Positions 1 through 8,445 of a DNA stretch of 64,000 bases are shown piece after piece; the stretch's first letter is position 1, and each line of letters starts with the position of its first letter. The stretch is taken from contig NZ_NPDD01000021.1 of assembly GCF_002272245.1 (NCBI RefSeq), positions 1 to 64,000 of the forward strand, in the 5' to 3' direction. Origin of the DNA: Bacillus sp. 7884-1 (GTDB taxonomy: Bacteria > Bacillota > Bacilli > Bacillales > Cytobacillaceae). The notes beneath the pieces were generated by a model. That model made no database searches and was not told the DNA's origin. It was given only the letters and a program-made list of their open reading frames with translations. The position numbers and the translations under genes are program-made.

Positions 1-54
1 GCACAAATCAACAGAATGCCAAAATCAATATTAAGCTTTAACATAATCTAAATC

Positions 55-79
55 TAAAAAAGCCCTTTCGGCTGAAAGG
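55..79 (-). terminator. Rho-independent terminator of the His/Gly protein gene
   Basis: On the minus strand CCTTTC-AGCC-GAAAGG forms a hairpin followed by GC and a run of six T. It lies just after the stop of the His/Gly-repeat gene. Confidence 0.75.
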
Positions 80-96
80 ACTGATTGACATTGTTA

Positions 97-462
97 TTAA
101 TATGTTGGGTAGCCATATGGATAGTACCCTGTTGGATATGGCGTTGGTACTGGATATGGTGCTGGGTACGGATAGGGATATCCACCATAGCCTGGAGATG
201 CCCACGCTCCTGCTGCCAATCCCCCAACTAAACCTCCCACAAACGGAGCTCCACCATATCCTCCATAACCATATCCATGATAGTGACCATGATGCCCGCC
301 ATGATGTCCGCCATGGTGCCCGCCATGGTGCCCGCCATGGTGCCCGCCATGATGCCCGCCATGGTGCCCGCCATGATGCCCCCCATGATGACCTCCGTGG
401 TGGCCTCCATGATGCCCACCGTGATGTCCGCCGTGATGCCCACCGAACCTACTTACATCCAT
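97..462 (-). CDS. His/Gly tandem-repeat protein with Tyr/Pro-rich tail
   Basis: Low-complexity protein of about 121 residues. After a short head (MDVSRF) come about fifteen HHGG units encoded by a 12-nt DNA repeat, then a Gly/Tyr stretch, one short hydrophobic Gly/Ala segment and a Tyr/Pro-rich C terminus. It has no enzymatic motif. The His array should bind Zn, Ni or Cu, and such His/Gly/Tyr proteins are often coat or surface components; both points are inference. The start is uncertain. An extended SD (AAGGGGATGA) precedes ATG 462 with long spacing, while ATG 474 abuts the SD and ATG 543 has AAGGAAGG only 1 nt upstream. A terminator follows. I do not recognise a named family. Confidence 0.6.
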   Translation of the reverse strand: MDVSRFGGHHGGHHGGHHGGHHGGHHGGHHGGHHGGHHGGHHGGHHGGHHGGHHGGHHGHYHGYGYGGYGGAPFVGGLVGGLAAGAWASPGYGGYPYPYPAPYPVPTPYPTGYYPYGYPTY

Positions 463-574
463 CTTATTATTCATCCCCTTGCGAAAATCTTTCCTATTAC
501 TGTATGCAGGATAGGTGTCCAAGGGAATGGGCGCCCGCAGCATTCCTTCCTTAAATAATGGAAGGGGTGATATA

Positions 575-1183
575 ATGAAAGAAATCGTTAAAGAGGTCGG
601 TTCTATGAAAAAATCATTTCTAGTATCCTTGATTATATCTATCGTACTATTTCTAATATTGTCTCCTGTCCTATTTCAATTAATGGTTTATCTTCACCCA
701 GTTGGTCTAGGTGTTATTTTATTCTGTTTGGTATTGGCAGTCTTCTTCATAGTCTTATTAATTCGCAAACAAACCTTACATCTTCCCTATTCAAAAATTC
801 GTATTCTATTAGTACTTTACTCTATTGCTTTATTCATTTTGCTATTCTTTCGACCCAATGACCAAATCTATCAATCTATAAACCTTGTCCCCTTTTCCAC
901 CATTAGCTTTTATTTATCTGGTGAGGCGAACGGATTGGTTTCTTTTTATAATTTGGCAGCAAATATAGCCTTGTTCATTCCATTTGGAATTTTTCTGAAA
1001 ATGAAACAACGCAGTATTTTTCAATTAGTTTATATTCCTATTCTTTTCATTTCCTTGTTAGAGTTGCTTCAATATTTTACTTTAAGAGGCAGCCTGGATA
1101 TTGATGATTTTATCTTAAATTTACTAGGATTTTTTATTGGTTATCTTGAATATCCTCTTTTTTCAAAGATTTTTAAAATCTAA
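575..1183 (+). CDS. VanZ-like family membrane protein
   Basis: Protein of 202 aa with about five hydrophobic segments. The conserved VanZ blocks are present: NLVPF, then N-x4-FIPFG, then E-LLQ followed by R-x3-DIDD and N-LGFFIGY near the C terminus. VanZ of Tn1546 gives low-level teicoplanin resistance, and the chromosomal homologues have poorly known envelope roles. The start at ATG 575 is set by GGAAGGGGTGA at 559-569; an upstream in-frame start at 515 lacks an SD. It is divergent from the His/Gly gene and convergent with the permease gene. Confidence 0.85.
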   Translation: MKEIVKEVGSMKKSFLVSLIISIVLFLILSPVLFQLMVYLHPVGLGVILFCLVLAVFFIVLLIRKQTLHLPYSKIRILLVLYSIALFILLFFRPNDQIYQSINLVPFSTISFYLSGEANGLVSFYNLAANIALFIPFGIFLKMKQRSIFQLVYIPILFISLLELLQYFTLRGSLDIDDFILNLLGFFIGYLEYPLFSKIFKI

Positions 1184-1197
1184 AAATAAAGAAAAAT

Positions 1198-1223
1198 AAG
1201 GACCCCCCTGAAGGTGAATCCTT
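1198..1223. terminator. Bidirectional terminator between convergent genes
   Basis: AAGGA and TCCTT arms enclose ACC/GG pairing, with A/T-rich flanks on both sides. It sits between the convergent VanZ-like and permease genes and could serve both. Confidence 0.5.
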
Positions 1224-1233
1224 TACACTAATT

Positions 1234-2589
1234 TTAAACAAAGACGAGCAGTAACCATAGGTATAAACTTAGGAGTGTGAAGACTAATGTTGGCGGAATG
1301 ACAATAATGGTAACTTTAATATACTCCAACCAGGATATTTTAATATTATTCTTCTTGAGGATATCCATCCATAGTAATGTTGCCAGGGTCCCTATAGGCA
1401 GGATTAAGGAACCGATATCACTCCCAATAATGTTAGCCAAGTAGACGGTCTGGGTTAATAATGGTTTTAATCCCATTTCAGTTAATGCCAGTGTCGAAAC
1501 CATTAAGGCAGGATGGTTGTTAAAAATATTGGATAAGAAGGCTGTTATGATTCCCATGGTTACACTGGCGTGAAGTAAACTGCCATTAACAATGGAACTT
1601 AGTTGGTCCACCATCAGGGTCGTTAATCCAATATTGTGTAATCCATATATTAGAATATACATGCTGAAAGCGAAAATTAAGATATGCCAAGGAATTTTGG
1701 TTAAAACGTCTTTTGGATTTTTCTTTAAATGAATCCATCTCCAAATTAATAAAATGATTGAACCAAGAACAGCAACCAATGAAACAGAAATATTCAAAAA
1801 TGAGGCGACAAATAGGCTGATCCTAACGATAAATACAAAGATGAGCATTTGGACCATTAGTTTCTTTTGTTTTTCAAACATATCCTCGTTTTTTCTTTGT
1901 AGTGGATGAAAGCGGTTGTTATTTAACAATGGCAAGGTGAAGGAATGGAGTCGGATTTCTTTAGGGATGTCCTTCCTGAAAACGAGGAGGAGCAGATAAG
2001 CCAAAAATAGTAGTCCTATGGTAGCTGGAACAAACATCATGGCTGTTTGTAGATAGAGATCCATACCGATAATTTTCAGTGCAATTAAATTGACAATATT
2101 ACTTACTCCTATTGGTGCACTCGAAGCAGTTGCAATTAAGGCACCGCTTAATAAATAGGGAATCTTTTCGCGGTTCTTTAAACCGATATTTTTAAAAATT
2201 AAGATGAGTATTGGTGTGGTAATGAGAATACTGCCATCATTGTTAAAGAACATTGTCATCAAAAAACATAGTAATAATGTATACCAGAACAAACGAATTC
2301 CGGACCCTTTTGATACTTTTAACATTAGTGCTGCCGTCCATCTAAAGAAGCCGAAACTTTCCAGTACAATGGCCATAACGATGGTTGCGATAATCGTTAC
2401 CGCCGCTCCTGTTACTTTCGAGCTTATATCCAACAAATCAGTTAGCGAAACGCTGCCGCTTAACATTACGATGAATGCCCCAATCGTTGCTGGAATCGCT
2501 TCATTCATATTTTTCGGACGGATAAATATCATTACCATAGTTAGAAAAAAAGCAAATATGGTAATGATCACCGTCGTTGGATGATACAT
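1234..2589 (-). CDS. ArsB/NhaD (ion transporter superfamily) permease
   Basis: Integral membrane protein of 451 aa with about ten to twelve hydrophobic helices and a charged cytoplasmic loop near residues 205-240. The motif MTMFFNNDGSILITTP and a second half-repeat around SNIFNNHPALM are typical of the ArsB/NhaD/SLC13-like superfamily. Members export arsenite or exchange Na+/H+ or dicarboxylates. No arsenic genes (arsR, arsC) lie next to it, so the substrate is unknown. Start ATG 2589 is preceded by GAAAGGAGAG with 11-nt spacing; an upstream GTG-type start at 2616 lacks an SD. Confidence 0.8.
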   Translation of the reverse strand: MYHPTTVIITIFAFFLTMVMIFIRPKNMNEAIPATIGAFIVMLSGSVSLTDLLDISSKVTGAAVTIIATIVMAIVLESFGFFRWTAALMLKVSKGSGIRLFWYTLLLCFLMTMFFNNDGSILITTPILILIFKNIGLKNREKIPYLLSGALIATASSAPIGVSNIVNLIALKIIGMDLYLQTAMMFVPATIGLLFLAYLLLLVFRKDIPKEIRLHSFTLPLLNNNRFHPLQRKNEDMFEKQKKLMVQMLIFVFIVRISLFVASFLNISVSLVAVLGSIILLIWRWIHLKKNPKDVLTKIPWHILIFAFSMYILIYGLHNIGLTTLMVDQLSSIVNGSLLHASVTMGIITAFLSNIFNNHPALMVSTLALTEMGLKPLLTQTVYLANIIGSDIGSLILPIGTLATLLWMDILKKNNIKISWLEYIKVTIIVIPPTLVFTLLSLYLWLLLVFV

Positions 2590-2852
2590 ATAATTTATTT
2601 CTCTCCTTTCAACCATCTAAAATTTCATTCTAAAAATTCTCCTTTTTTCTGTCTTCTCTTGTCCTTTGCTTTATCATACGTAGTTCCTTAGGGGCTTGAA
2701 CTAAACGAATATCTTGAATTTATGTAAATCAGCAGGTATCTAGAAATTTTCTTGAAATAATGGTTGGATTAACGCCTACACTTTTAGTAGCTAAACCAGT
2801 GCCTAGAGGGTGCCTATATAGGCAACTATCTTACGGATTTTGTGGCAACCAC

Positions 2853-2880
2853 AAAAAACCGGTACTCCGTTAGTACCGGT
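2853..2880 (-). terminator. Terminator of the collagen-like gene
   Basis: A perfect 9-bp stem ACCGGTACT/AGTACCGGT with a 5-nt loop is followed on the minus strand by a T run. It sits 10 bp after the collagen-like stop codon. Confidence 0.85.
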
Positions 2881-2890
2881 TTGAGATTTA

Positions 2891-4171
2891 TTATTTTTTT
2901 CCTTTTGAGCCCTTGCTGCCGTGTGAGCCTTTACTGCCTTTAGATCCTTTGCTTCCGCCAGAACCCTTATTTCCCTTGGCCCCTTTGGAACCTTTGCTAC
3001 CGTGTGAGCCTTTATTGCCTTTGGAACCTTTGCTTCCGCCAGAACCCTTACTGCCCTTGGACCCTTTTGAGCCATGCGATCCTTTACTGCCTTTGGAACC
3101 ATTGGAGCCGTGTGAGCCTTTGCTGCCTTTGGAACCTTTGCTTCCGCCAGAACCCTTATTGCCCTTGGACCCTTTTGAGCCTTGCGATCCTTTCCCTCCT
3201 TTGGGACCTTTGCTACCGTGCGATCCTTTACTGCCTTTGGAACCATTGGAGCCATGTGAGCCTTTACTACCTTTGGAACCATTGGAGCCATGTGAGCCTT
3301 TACTGCCTTTGGAACCTTTGTTTCCATTAGAGCCCTTACTACCCTTAGATCCTTTTTTACCACCATAACCATAACCGCCATTAGAACCCTTACTTCCACC
3401 AGAACCATGAGAGCCTTTTGAACCCTTACTTCCGCCCGAACCATGAGAACCTCTGGAACCCTTACTTCCGCTAGAACCATGAGAGCCTTTGGAACCTTTG
3501 CTTCCGCCAGAGCCATGAGTGCCTTTGGAACCTTTGCTTCCGCCAGAGCCATGAGAACCCTTAGAACCTTTGCTTCCACCTGAACCATGTCTGCCTTTTC
3601 TACCCTTTGGTCCTTTTCGCCCCTTAGGTCCTTTAGGACCTTTGCTGCCACGAGATCCACTGGAACCACTGGATCCTTTGCTGCCTTTACTTCCGCCAGA
3701 GTTTTTACCGCCATAACCATAACCGCCGTTAGATCCTTTGTTTGAACCCCTAGAACCTTTGCTTCCGCCAGAGCCGCGTGAACCCCTAGAACCTTTGCTA
3801 CCGCCAGAACCCTGCGATCCTTTAGATCCTCTACTTCCATCAGATCCGCGTTTGCCTTTTCTTCCTTTTGGACCCTTTGGACCTTTTCGGCCTTTAGGAC
3901 CTTTTCGAGACCCACCCGAACCCCGTGAACCCTTGGACCCTCTAGTTCCATCAGATCCCTTGCTTCCTTTACTGCCGCAAGACCCATGACTACCGCTTGA
4001 CCCTTTACTTCCCCTACTTCCTTCTGACCCGCTGCTGCCTTTACTTCCACTAGAATCCGTACCATCACAGAAACATTTTTTGTCTTGCTTCTCATCTGGA
4101 TTGTTATTTAGAAATAAAACGACGCCATTATCCTTCGCTTTTGACAGCATCTGATTCATGTCCTTCTTCAT
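2891..4171 (-). CDS. Collagen-like Gly-X-Y spore-surface protein
   Basis: Protein of 426 aa. A short N-terminal head of about 40 residues with a CFC motif is followed by roughly 125 uninterrupted Gly-X-Y triplets, mostly GSK, GSH, GSG and GPK, with GRK/GPK patches near residues 85-105 and 190-210. Proline is rare; Ser and Lys dominate, making the domain very basic. Collagen-like proteins are known from Bacillus exosporium filaments (BclA), but no BclA-like C1q domain follows, since the protein ends within the repeats (KGKK). It is divergent from cotH, so phosphorylation of its serines by CotH is an attractive inference. Start ATG 4171 has only a moderate SD (GTGGTGG), and ATG 4150 is an alternative. 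Confidence 0.8.
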   Translation of the reverse strand: MKKDMNQMLSKAKDNGVVLFLNNNPDEKQDKKCFCDGTDSSGSKGSSGSEGSRGSKGSSGSHGSCGSKGSKGSDGTRGSKGSRGSGGSRKGPKGRKGPKGPKGRKGKRGSDGSRGSKGSQGSGGSKGSRGSRGSGGSKGSRGSNKGSNGGYGYGGKNSGGSKGSKGSSGSSGSRGSKGPKGPKGRKGPKGRKGRHGSGGSKGSKGSHGSGGSKGSKGTHGSGGSKGSKGSHGSSGSKGSRGSHGSGGSKGSKGSHGSGGSKGSNGGYGYGGKKGSKGSKGSNGNKGSKGSKGSHGSNGSKGSKGSHGSNGSKGSKGSHGSKGPKGGKGSQGSKGSKGNKGSGGSKGSKGSKGSHGSNGSKGSKGSHGSKGSKGSKGSGGSKGSKGNKGSHGSKGSKGAKGNKGSGGSKGSKGSKGSHGSKGSKGKK

Positions 4172-4213
4172 CTGGGTTTTCCACCACTTTCCATAAAAAT
4201 AGTATTTTCACTC

Positions 4214-4222
4214 TAATTTATG
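4214..4222 (-). promoter_or_regulatory. Sigma-K-like -10 box of the collagen-like gene
   Basis: CATAAATTA on the minus strand matches CATANNNTA exactly, about 43 nt upstream of the start codon. No clear -35 AC stands at 16-17 nt, so this is a partial match. Confidence 0.4.
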
Positions 4223-4331
4223 GTAATAAAGCGGTACTTGATATAGACAAACATATATTTTTAAAATTCATTTCACAAATATTTAAGTGTCCACATTTGT
4301 CCTATATCAAAATAGTGGATGTTTGTACTGC

Positions 4332-4359
4332 ACATTCAAACGGGAAGCTGCATACTATC
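4332..4359 (+). promoter_or_regulatory. Sigma-K-like promoter of cotH
   Basis: AC, then 17 nt, then CATACTATC, which is 5 of the 6 fixed bases of CATANNNTA. The predicted +1 near 4366 leaves the GTG start at 4390 with its own SD in the mRNA leader. Confidence 0.4.
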
Positions 4360-4389
4360 TAGAAAAAATGTATGTATAGGAGTATTTAC

Positions 4390-5457
4390 GTGTTAAAATA
4401 CGAAATTTTCATTAATCCAAAATGGCTTCAGAAAATGGAAGATGATATTTGGGAGAATGAGCATTTCCCTGCAGTCTTAAAAATTGACGATAATCGATAC
4501 AAGATCGGAATCACTTATCGGGGAAATGTGATTAGAAAGAAGAAGAAAAAGTCCTATAATATTATTTTTCAAAACCCTTATTTCGTCGAAGCTGCTCACG
4601 AAATTCATCTAAATGCAGAATACGATGACATTTCACTGAGCCGCAATAAGCTCTCTCTTGATTTTTTCGATCGTATTGGTGTAATTTCTCCACACTCTAA
4701 GCACGTACTTCTTTATATAAATGGTTTTTGTAAAGGAATATATTTAGAGCTGGAATCGTTTGATCAACATCTTTTGAAAAAAAGAAATCTTCCAGTTGGA
4801 CCCATCATATATGCCACCAATTATTTTGCAAACTTTTCCTTACTCTCGCCTGAGAACGAACTAAAAACCAGTTTAGATGAAGGATACACGATAAAATATG
4901 GAGAACCAAATGATCTATCTTTGTTAGAGGACTTCATTGAAATGATCAACACCTTTCCTAATGAGGAGTTTGAAAAGGAAGTTGGTAAAATCCTAGATAT
5001 TGAGAAATACCTAAGATGGCTTGCTGGTGTTGTTTGTACTCAGAACTTTGATGGCTTTATCCATAACTATGCTCTTTACCTAAATACCAAAAACAACCTG
5101 TTTGAAATAACCCCTTGGGACTATGATGGGACCTGGGGAAGAGACCTTCATGGAAGAACGCTAGAACACGATTTTGTTCCCCTTAGTGGCTATAATACAT
5201 TGACGGGCAGGATTCTCCATATTTACCCATATCGATCTAAATACAAGGAAATCATGTCTTCCATTTTAGAAAATCACTTTAATGTGGGAACATTGGAACC
5301 GATAATTAAAGACCAATTTCAAACATTAAAGCCGTTTATTAGGACAGATCCCTATATAAATATGGATGAGGAATATTTTGATAAAGAAATAGATGTCATT
5401 CTGAAGTTTATTATAAATAGAAATGGTTATTTAAAAAAAGAACTGGCATTTTTATGA
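4390..5457 (+). CDS. cotH: Spore coat protein kinase CotH
   Basis: Protein of 355 aa, the usual CotH length. It is collinear with B. subtilis CotH from recollection: an N-terminal YEIFINPKWL block, a basic RKKKKKSY segment near residue 50, EIHLNAEY, RNKLSLDFFDRIG, RWLAG near 209-213, and the catalytic WDYDGTWGRD at about 243-252. CotH is an atypical secretory-kinase-like enzyme that phosphorylates Ser in CotB and CotG and organises the outer coat. GTG 4390 is chosen because TAGGAG lies 7 nt upstream; an upstream ATG at 4372 has no SD. Its neighbours, collagen-like and CotB-like proteins, are plausible substrates. Confidence 0.95.
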   Translation: MLKYEIFINPKWLQKMEDDIWENEHFPAVLKIDDNRYKIGITYRGNVIRKKKKKSYNIIFQNPYFVEAAHEIHLNAEYDDISLSRNKLSLDFFDRIGVISPHSKHVLLYINGFCKGIYLELESFDQHLLKKRNLPVGPIIYATNYFANFSLLSPENELKTSLDEGYTIKYGEPNDLSLLEDFIEMINTFPNEEFEKEVGKILDIEKYLRWLAGVVCTQNFDGFIHNYALYLNTKNNLFEITPWDYDGTWGRDLHGRTLEHDFVPLSGYNTLTGRILHIYPYRSKYKEIMSSILENHFNVGTLEPIIKDQFQTLKPFIRTDPYINMDEEYFDKEIDVILKFIINRNGYLKKELAFL

Positions 5458-5469
5458 CCCTTTTAACAC

Positions 5470-5498
5470 GGTATATGAACTCCATATACCTTTTTTTT
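5470..5498 (+). terminator. Terminator of cotH
   Basis: GGTATATG-AACTC-CATATACC followed by eight T, 15 nt after the cotH stop. Confidence 0.9.
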
Positions 5499-5610
5499 GC
5501 CTATTTTTTCAAAAAGCTAAGAAAAAAGGCTCGTCGTTTAGTACAACATCACACCGTGACACATATAAATGCAGTGTAAAAGTTTATTTATTTAAAGGAG
5601 GATATATATT

Positions 5611-6156
5611 GTGAATAACGACATGTGGAAGTCTTTAGTGGGGAAGACGATCAAGGTTGACAGAGGTGGACCAGAATCAAGAATTGGGAAATTAATGGCT
5701 GTTCTTGACGATCACCTGGTAGTGTTAACAAAGGATGACGGGGTGATTTATTACAATACTCACCATGTCAAAAGTGTAACTGAAAATTCAAAGGACACGA
5801 TGGATATCGGGATTGAGGTCCCTGAAAACTTTGAATTTAAAAGCGCAGCTAACTTCCAAGGTCTTTTAGAAAGCCTAAAATTCCAATGGGTAAGAATTAA
5901 CCGTGGAGGTCCAGAAAAATTAGAGGGTGTAATTAGTGAAATCAACAAGGACTTCTTATCGTTAATTAGTAAAGAAGAAGTTGTTCGTGTATCTATGTGG
6001 CATATCCGAAATATTAGCTATGGTTTGAAAATCGAAAGTGAAAACAAAGAAGAAAGTAAAGATCAAGGTTCTGAGCAAAACACTATGTCTCAAACAGAAA
6101 AGCAAGTAGTGAGACAAAGAGTTGTCCGTGCAGAAAATTCTCAAGTAAGACAATGA
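5611..6156 (+). CDS. CotB-like spore coat protein
   Basis: Protein of 181 aa with two tandem small beta-barrel (LSM/KOW-like) units. Each carries the CotB signature RGGPE (residues about 18-22 and 98-102) and the YYNTHHVKS or WHIRNIS block that closes the barrel. The C terminus (about 140-181) is Gln/Arg/Lys-rich, much shorter than the Ser/Lys/Arg tail of B. subtilis CotB. Start is GTG 5611 with AAAGGAGG at 5594-5601. It stands just after cotH; CotB is a known CotH substrate in B. subtilis, so functional linkage is likely. Confidence 0.85.
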   Translation: MNNDMWKSLVGKTIKVDRGGPESRIGKLMAVLDDHLVVLTKDDGVIYYNTHHVKSVTENSKDTMDIGIEVPENFEFKSAANFQGLLESLKFQWVRINRGGPEKLEGVISEINKDFLSLISKEEVVRVSMWHIRNISYGLKIESENKEESKDQGSEQNTMSQTEKQVVRQRVVRAENSQVRQ

Positions 6157-6170
6157 CAAATAGAACTCTT

Positions 6171-6194
6171 GTCGCTTCTCTAAAGAGAAGCGAC
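6171..6194 (+). terminator. Strong hairpin between the two CotB-like genes
   Basis: GTCGCTTCTCT-AA-AGAGAAGCGAC is a perfect 11-bp inverted repeat, but only AAATTT follows it. It may be a weak terminator or an mRNA-stabilising or attenuating hairpin 27 nt before the next start. Confidence 0.6.
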
Positions 6195-6220
6195 AAATTT
6201 ACCCTAAGGAGGAAGTTTGA

Positions 6221-7438
6221 ATGGGATCAGATAATTTTTCATCAACTGTAGATTTACTAAAAGGCTTTTATGTGAATCTATACGTTGGTGAAGAAATTAT
6301 AAAAGGAAAATTAATGGGCGTAGAAACCGATCATATTATCATTGAAGATGAAAATCAATACGTCTATTACTATAGCATTGACAAAATTCAGGCGATAACA
6401 AAAAATACGAAACAGTATAAAGGTGAAGACATCACCACTGAATTTATGCAAACTCAAAGTTTAGCGGACTTATTAAGCTCATTAAAGAATTCATGGGTAT
6501 CTATACTGTGCTTAAATAAGCAATCATTTACCGGCGTTTTAAGTATCGTCGATGCTGACTTCGTTACCTTGATTAATGGCGAAGACCGCATTTTAATCAA
6601 AATCTCGCACATTTCAAATATATTAAAAGGCTATCGGAAAGAAGAAAAACAAGAAGAAAACAAAAATGAAACGGAATCAGCTGTTTCCGAAAGTAACACA
6701 GAAGATACAAATGACAATTATGTGGAAACTCAAGTTTTCGTGAAACAGGAGTCGAATCTTCAGCAGCCCGTAGTAGCGAATATAATAGAAAATGATGCAG
6801 TTGTCTCTCCAAAAGTAAGTGTGAATCAACCGGAAACGGAAAAAAGGGTTTGGACTGAACCTGTTAAAAACTCATTACCAGTCGCAAAGATTAGCAATGA
6901 CATAAAAATAGTTAAAGAAGAAAAAAAGCAAAATGCACACAATGAGAGCATTCCTCAAAATGTAAGGCAAAACAGCCACATCGAAAGTAAATGGTCAAAA
7001 ACTGAATTACCTCAAACGCATCAAGAGGAAGTTAAAAAACAAAAATCAGAAGTGGTCATTCAAAACATCGTTAAGCACGATAAAGAAAGTATCCAAAAAC
7101 CAACTAGTTCCAAGGTTGATAAAAGAGTCCAAGTAAAACAGCCTGTACGCGAGCAAAAGAAATCTGAACCTGAAACGAAAAATGAAGGAACGGCGAAATC
7201 TCCACAGGAGTTAATTAATAAAGTGAAACAAGTAAAAGAAACGATTGATACGAATCCTCTAATGAAAATAGAAAAGACAAAAAGAAACCAAGTAGAAAGT
7301 AAAAAAGAGGATAAAAAACCGAAGGCACAAGAAGTTGGGGCATCTCGTTTTTCTGGTGAACCAGCAACGCGTGATTTTGACCGCAGGTCCATCTTCTCTG
7401 GTTGGCCAAATCGGAATCAATCACAAAAACGTATTTAA
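6221..7438 (+). CDS. CotB-like coat protein with long charged tail
   Basis: Protein of 405 aa. Residues 1-135 hold two small-barrel units resembling the preceding CotB-like protein, with YYYSIDKIQAI and IKISHISNIL closing blocks, but the GGPE motif is replaced. Residues 140-405 form a long low-complexity Lys/Glu/Gln/Ser/Asn tail, probably disordered, ending in an aromatic/Arg cap (RRSIFSGWPNRN). SD AAGGAGG lies 8 nt before ATG. It probably arose by duplication of the upstream gene. A scaffolding or kinase-substrate role in the coat is inference. Confidence 0.75.
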   Translation: MGSDNFSSTVDLLKGFYVNLYVGEEIIKGKLMGVETDHIIIEDENQYVYYYSIDKIQAITKNTKQYKGEDITTEFMQTQSLADLLSSLKNSWVSILCLNKQSFTGVLSIVDADFVTLINGEDRILIKISHISNILKGYRKEEKQEENKNETESAVSESNTEDTNDNYVETQVFVKQESNLQQPVVANIIENDAVVSPKVSVNQPETEKRVWTEPVKNSLPVAKISNDIKIVKEEKKQNAHNESIPQNVRQNSHIESKWSKTELPQTHQEEVKKQKSEVVIQNIVKHDKESIQKPTSSKVDKRVQVKQPVREQKKSEPETKNEGTAKSPQELINKVKQVKETIDTNPLMKIEKTKRNQVESKKEDKKPKAQEVGASRFSGEPATRDFDRRSIFSGWPNRNQSQKRI

Positions 7439-7463
7439 TCACTCCCCTAACTTATGGCAGCAA

Positions 7464-7586
7464 ATGATTATCCGTAAACCAAAATTCCTTATTCCTGTGC
7501 CGAATATTACCCATCATAAATTTTACAATAAAGAGCAGGGCATCTATCCTAGTAGATTCCAATTATGCGGCCCTCTCTTATTGTAG
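7464..7586 (+). CDS. Possible 40-aa small protein
   Basis: An open frame beginning MIIRKPKFLIPVP and ending RFQLCGPLLL fills the gap between two coat genes. It is Pro/aromatic-rich and looks protein-like, but there is no convincing SD, so it could be non-coding or the remnant of a longer gene. Confidence 0.25.
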   Translation: MIIRKPKFLIPVPNITHHKFYNKEQGIYPSRFQLCGPLLL

Positions 7587-7615
7587 AATCATTTTACTAG
7601 AAAGGATGTGATAAA

Positions 7616-8287
7616 ATGAAAATAAAAGACCATATTGGTACCTATATTAAACTAGAAATCTCCGGAAATAAGCCTATAAGCGGAATCTTAATCGACATCG
7701 GCAGTGACTTGTGGGTTATTTACAATGGTTATGATTATTTATACATCCCTACCGTTCATATTCAAAATTGGAAGTTTCCGAAAGAAGAAGAAATTGATGA
7801 AATCATTACTCTATCAGATGACCAATCACCTATATTTAACCCTAATGAGGAAATTTCATTGCGAAAAACCCTCACGGCAGCAAAGGGCATTTTCACAGAA
7901 ATATATGTTACGAGTAAACAAGCCATTCACGGTTATATTATCAGCATCATGAACAATTATTTTGTTTTTTACTCTCCTATTTATAAAACGATGTTTATCT
8001 CCCTCAACCATTTAAAATGGTTAATTCCGTATACAAATAACCAGCGTCCCTATGGTTTAAGCAACGCGAATTTGCCAGTTAATCCATCTAACATAACATT
8101 CGCACGTTCATTTGAAGTCCAGATTGAAAAATTAGTTGGAACATTAATTGTATTTAATATTGGAGAAAATGAGAATGTTATGGGGAAAATCATGGGAATA
8201 AAAAATAATTTCATTGAATTGATCACGGCTAAAGGAAACCCGGTCTTTTTAAATCTTCAACATATCAAAACCGTCCATATGACGTAA
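7616..8287 (+). CDS. DUF2642/CotB-like small-barrel spore protein
   Basis: Protein of 223 aa built from three divergent small-barrel repeats (about 1-55, 80-140 and 165-223). Each has the G-x-I/L turn followed by a terminal block such as LYIPTVHIQN, MFISLNHLKW or VFLNLQHIKTV. The pattern fits the DUF2642/CotB-related family seen in Bacillus spore coats. The RGGPE motif is absent. SD AAAGGATGTGA precedes ATG 7616. It is the third member of a run of barrel proteins downstream of cotH and has its own terminator. Confidence 0.65.
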   Translation: MKIKDHIGTYIKLEISGNKPISGILIDIGSDLWVIYNGYDYLYIPTVHIQNWKFPKEEEIDEIITLSDDQSPIFNPNEEISLRKTLTAAKGIFTEIYVTSKQAIHGYIISIMNNYFVFYSPIYKTMFISLNHLKWLIPYTNNQRPYGLSNANLPVNPSNITFARSFEVQIEKLVGTLIVFNIGENENVMGKIMGIKNNFIELITAKGNPVFLNLQHIKTVHMT

Positions 8288-8320
8288 ATAATAAGATCAG
8301 TGCTCCACATTACTACCTAC

Positions 8321-8345
8321 AGAGTGTCTACGACACTCTTTATTT
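8321..8345 (+). terminator. Terminator after the third barrel protein
   Basis: AGAGTGTC-TAC-GACACTCT followed by TTATTTG, 34 nt after the stop codon. Confidence 0.7.
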
Positions 8346-8445
8346 GTTCGTAGTACTACACTAGAAATGCATGATAACTTACATAAAGGCTCACCTTCGA
8401 TGCATACATTTTTAATAATACCATTATGACCATCAGGAGGATTAC

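Noticed and set aside
102-558. Met/Pro/His-rich open frames on the plus strand opposite the His/Gly gene
   Set aside because: Antisense of the 12-nt HHGG repeat. The minus strand has the biased composition, an SD and a terminator.
1234-2589. Calling the permease arsB
   Set aside because: The superfamily is clear but no arsenic regulator or reductase is adjacent, so substrate cannot be stated.
2913-3368. Pro/Leu-rich open frames on the plus strand opposite the collagen-like gene
   Set aside because: Antisense of Gly-Ser-Lys codons gives Pro/Leu repeats. No SD, no plausible promoter.
2803-4095. A second 430-codon open frame on the minus strand across the collagen-like gene
   Set aside because: It is a frame shadow: Gly-rich triplet DNA leaves alternative frames open. 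It has no SD, begins inside the collagen-like gene and its composition (Val/Lys/Ala runs) is an artefact.
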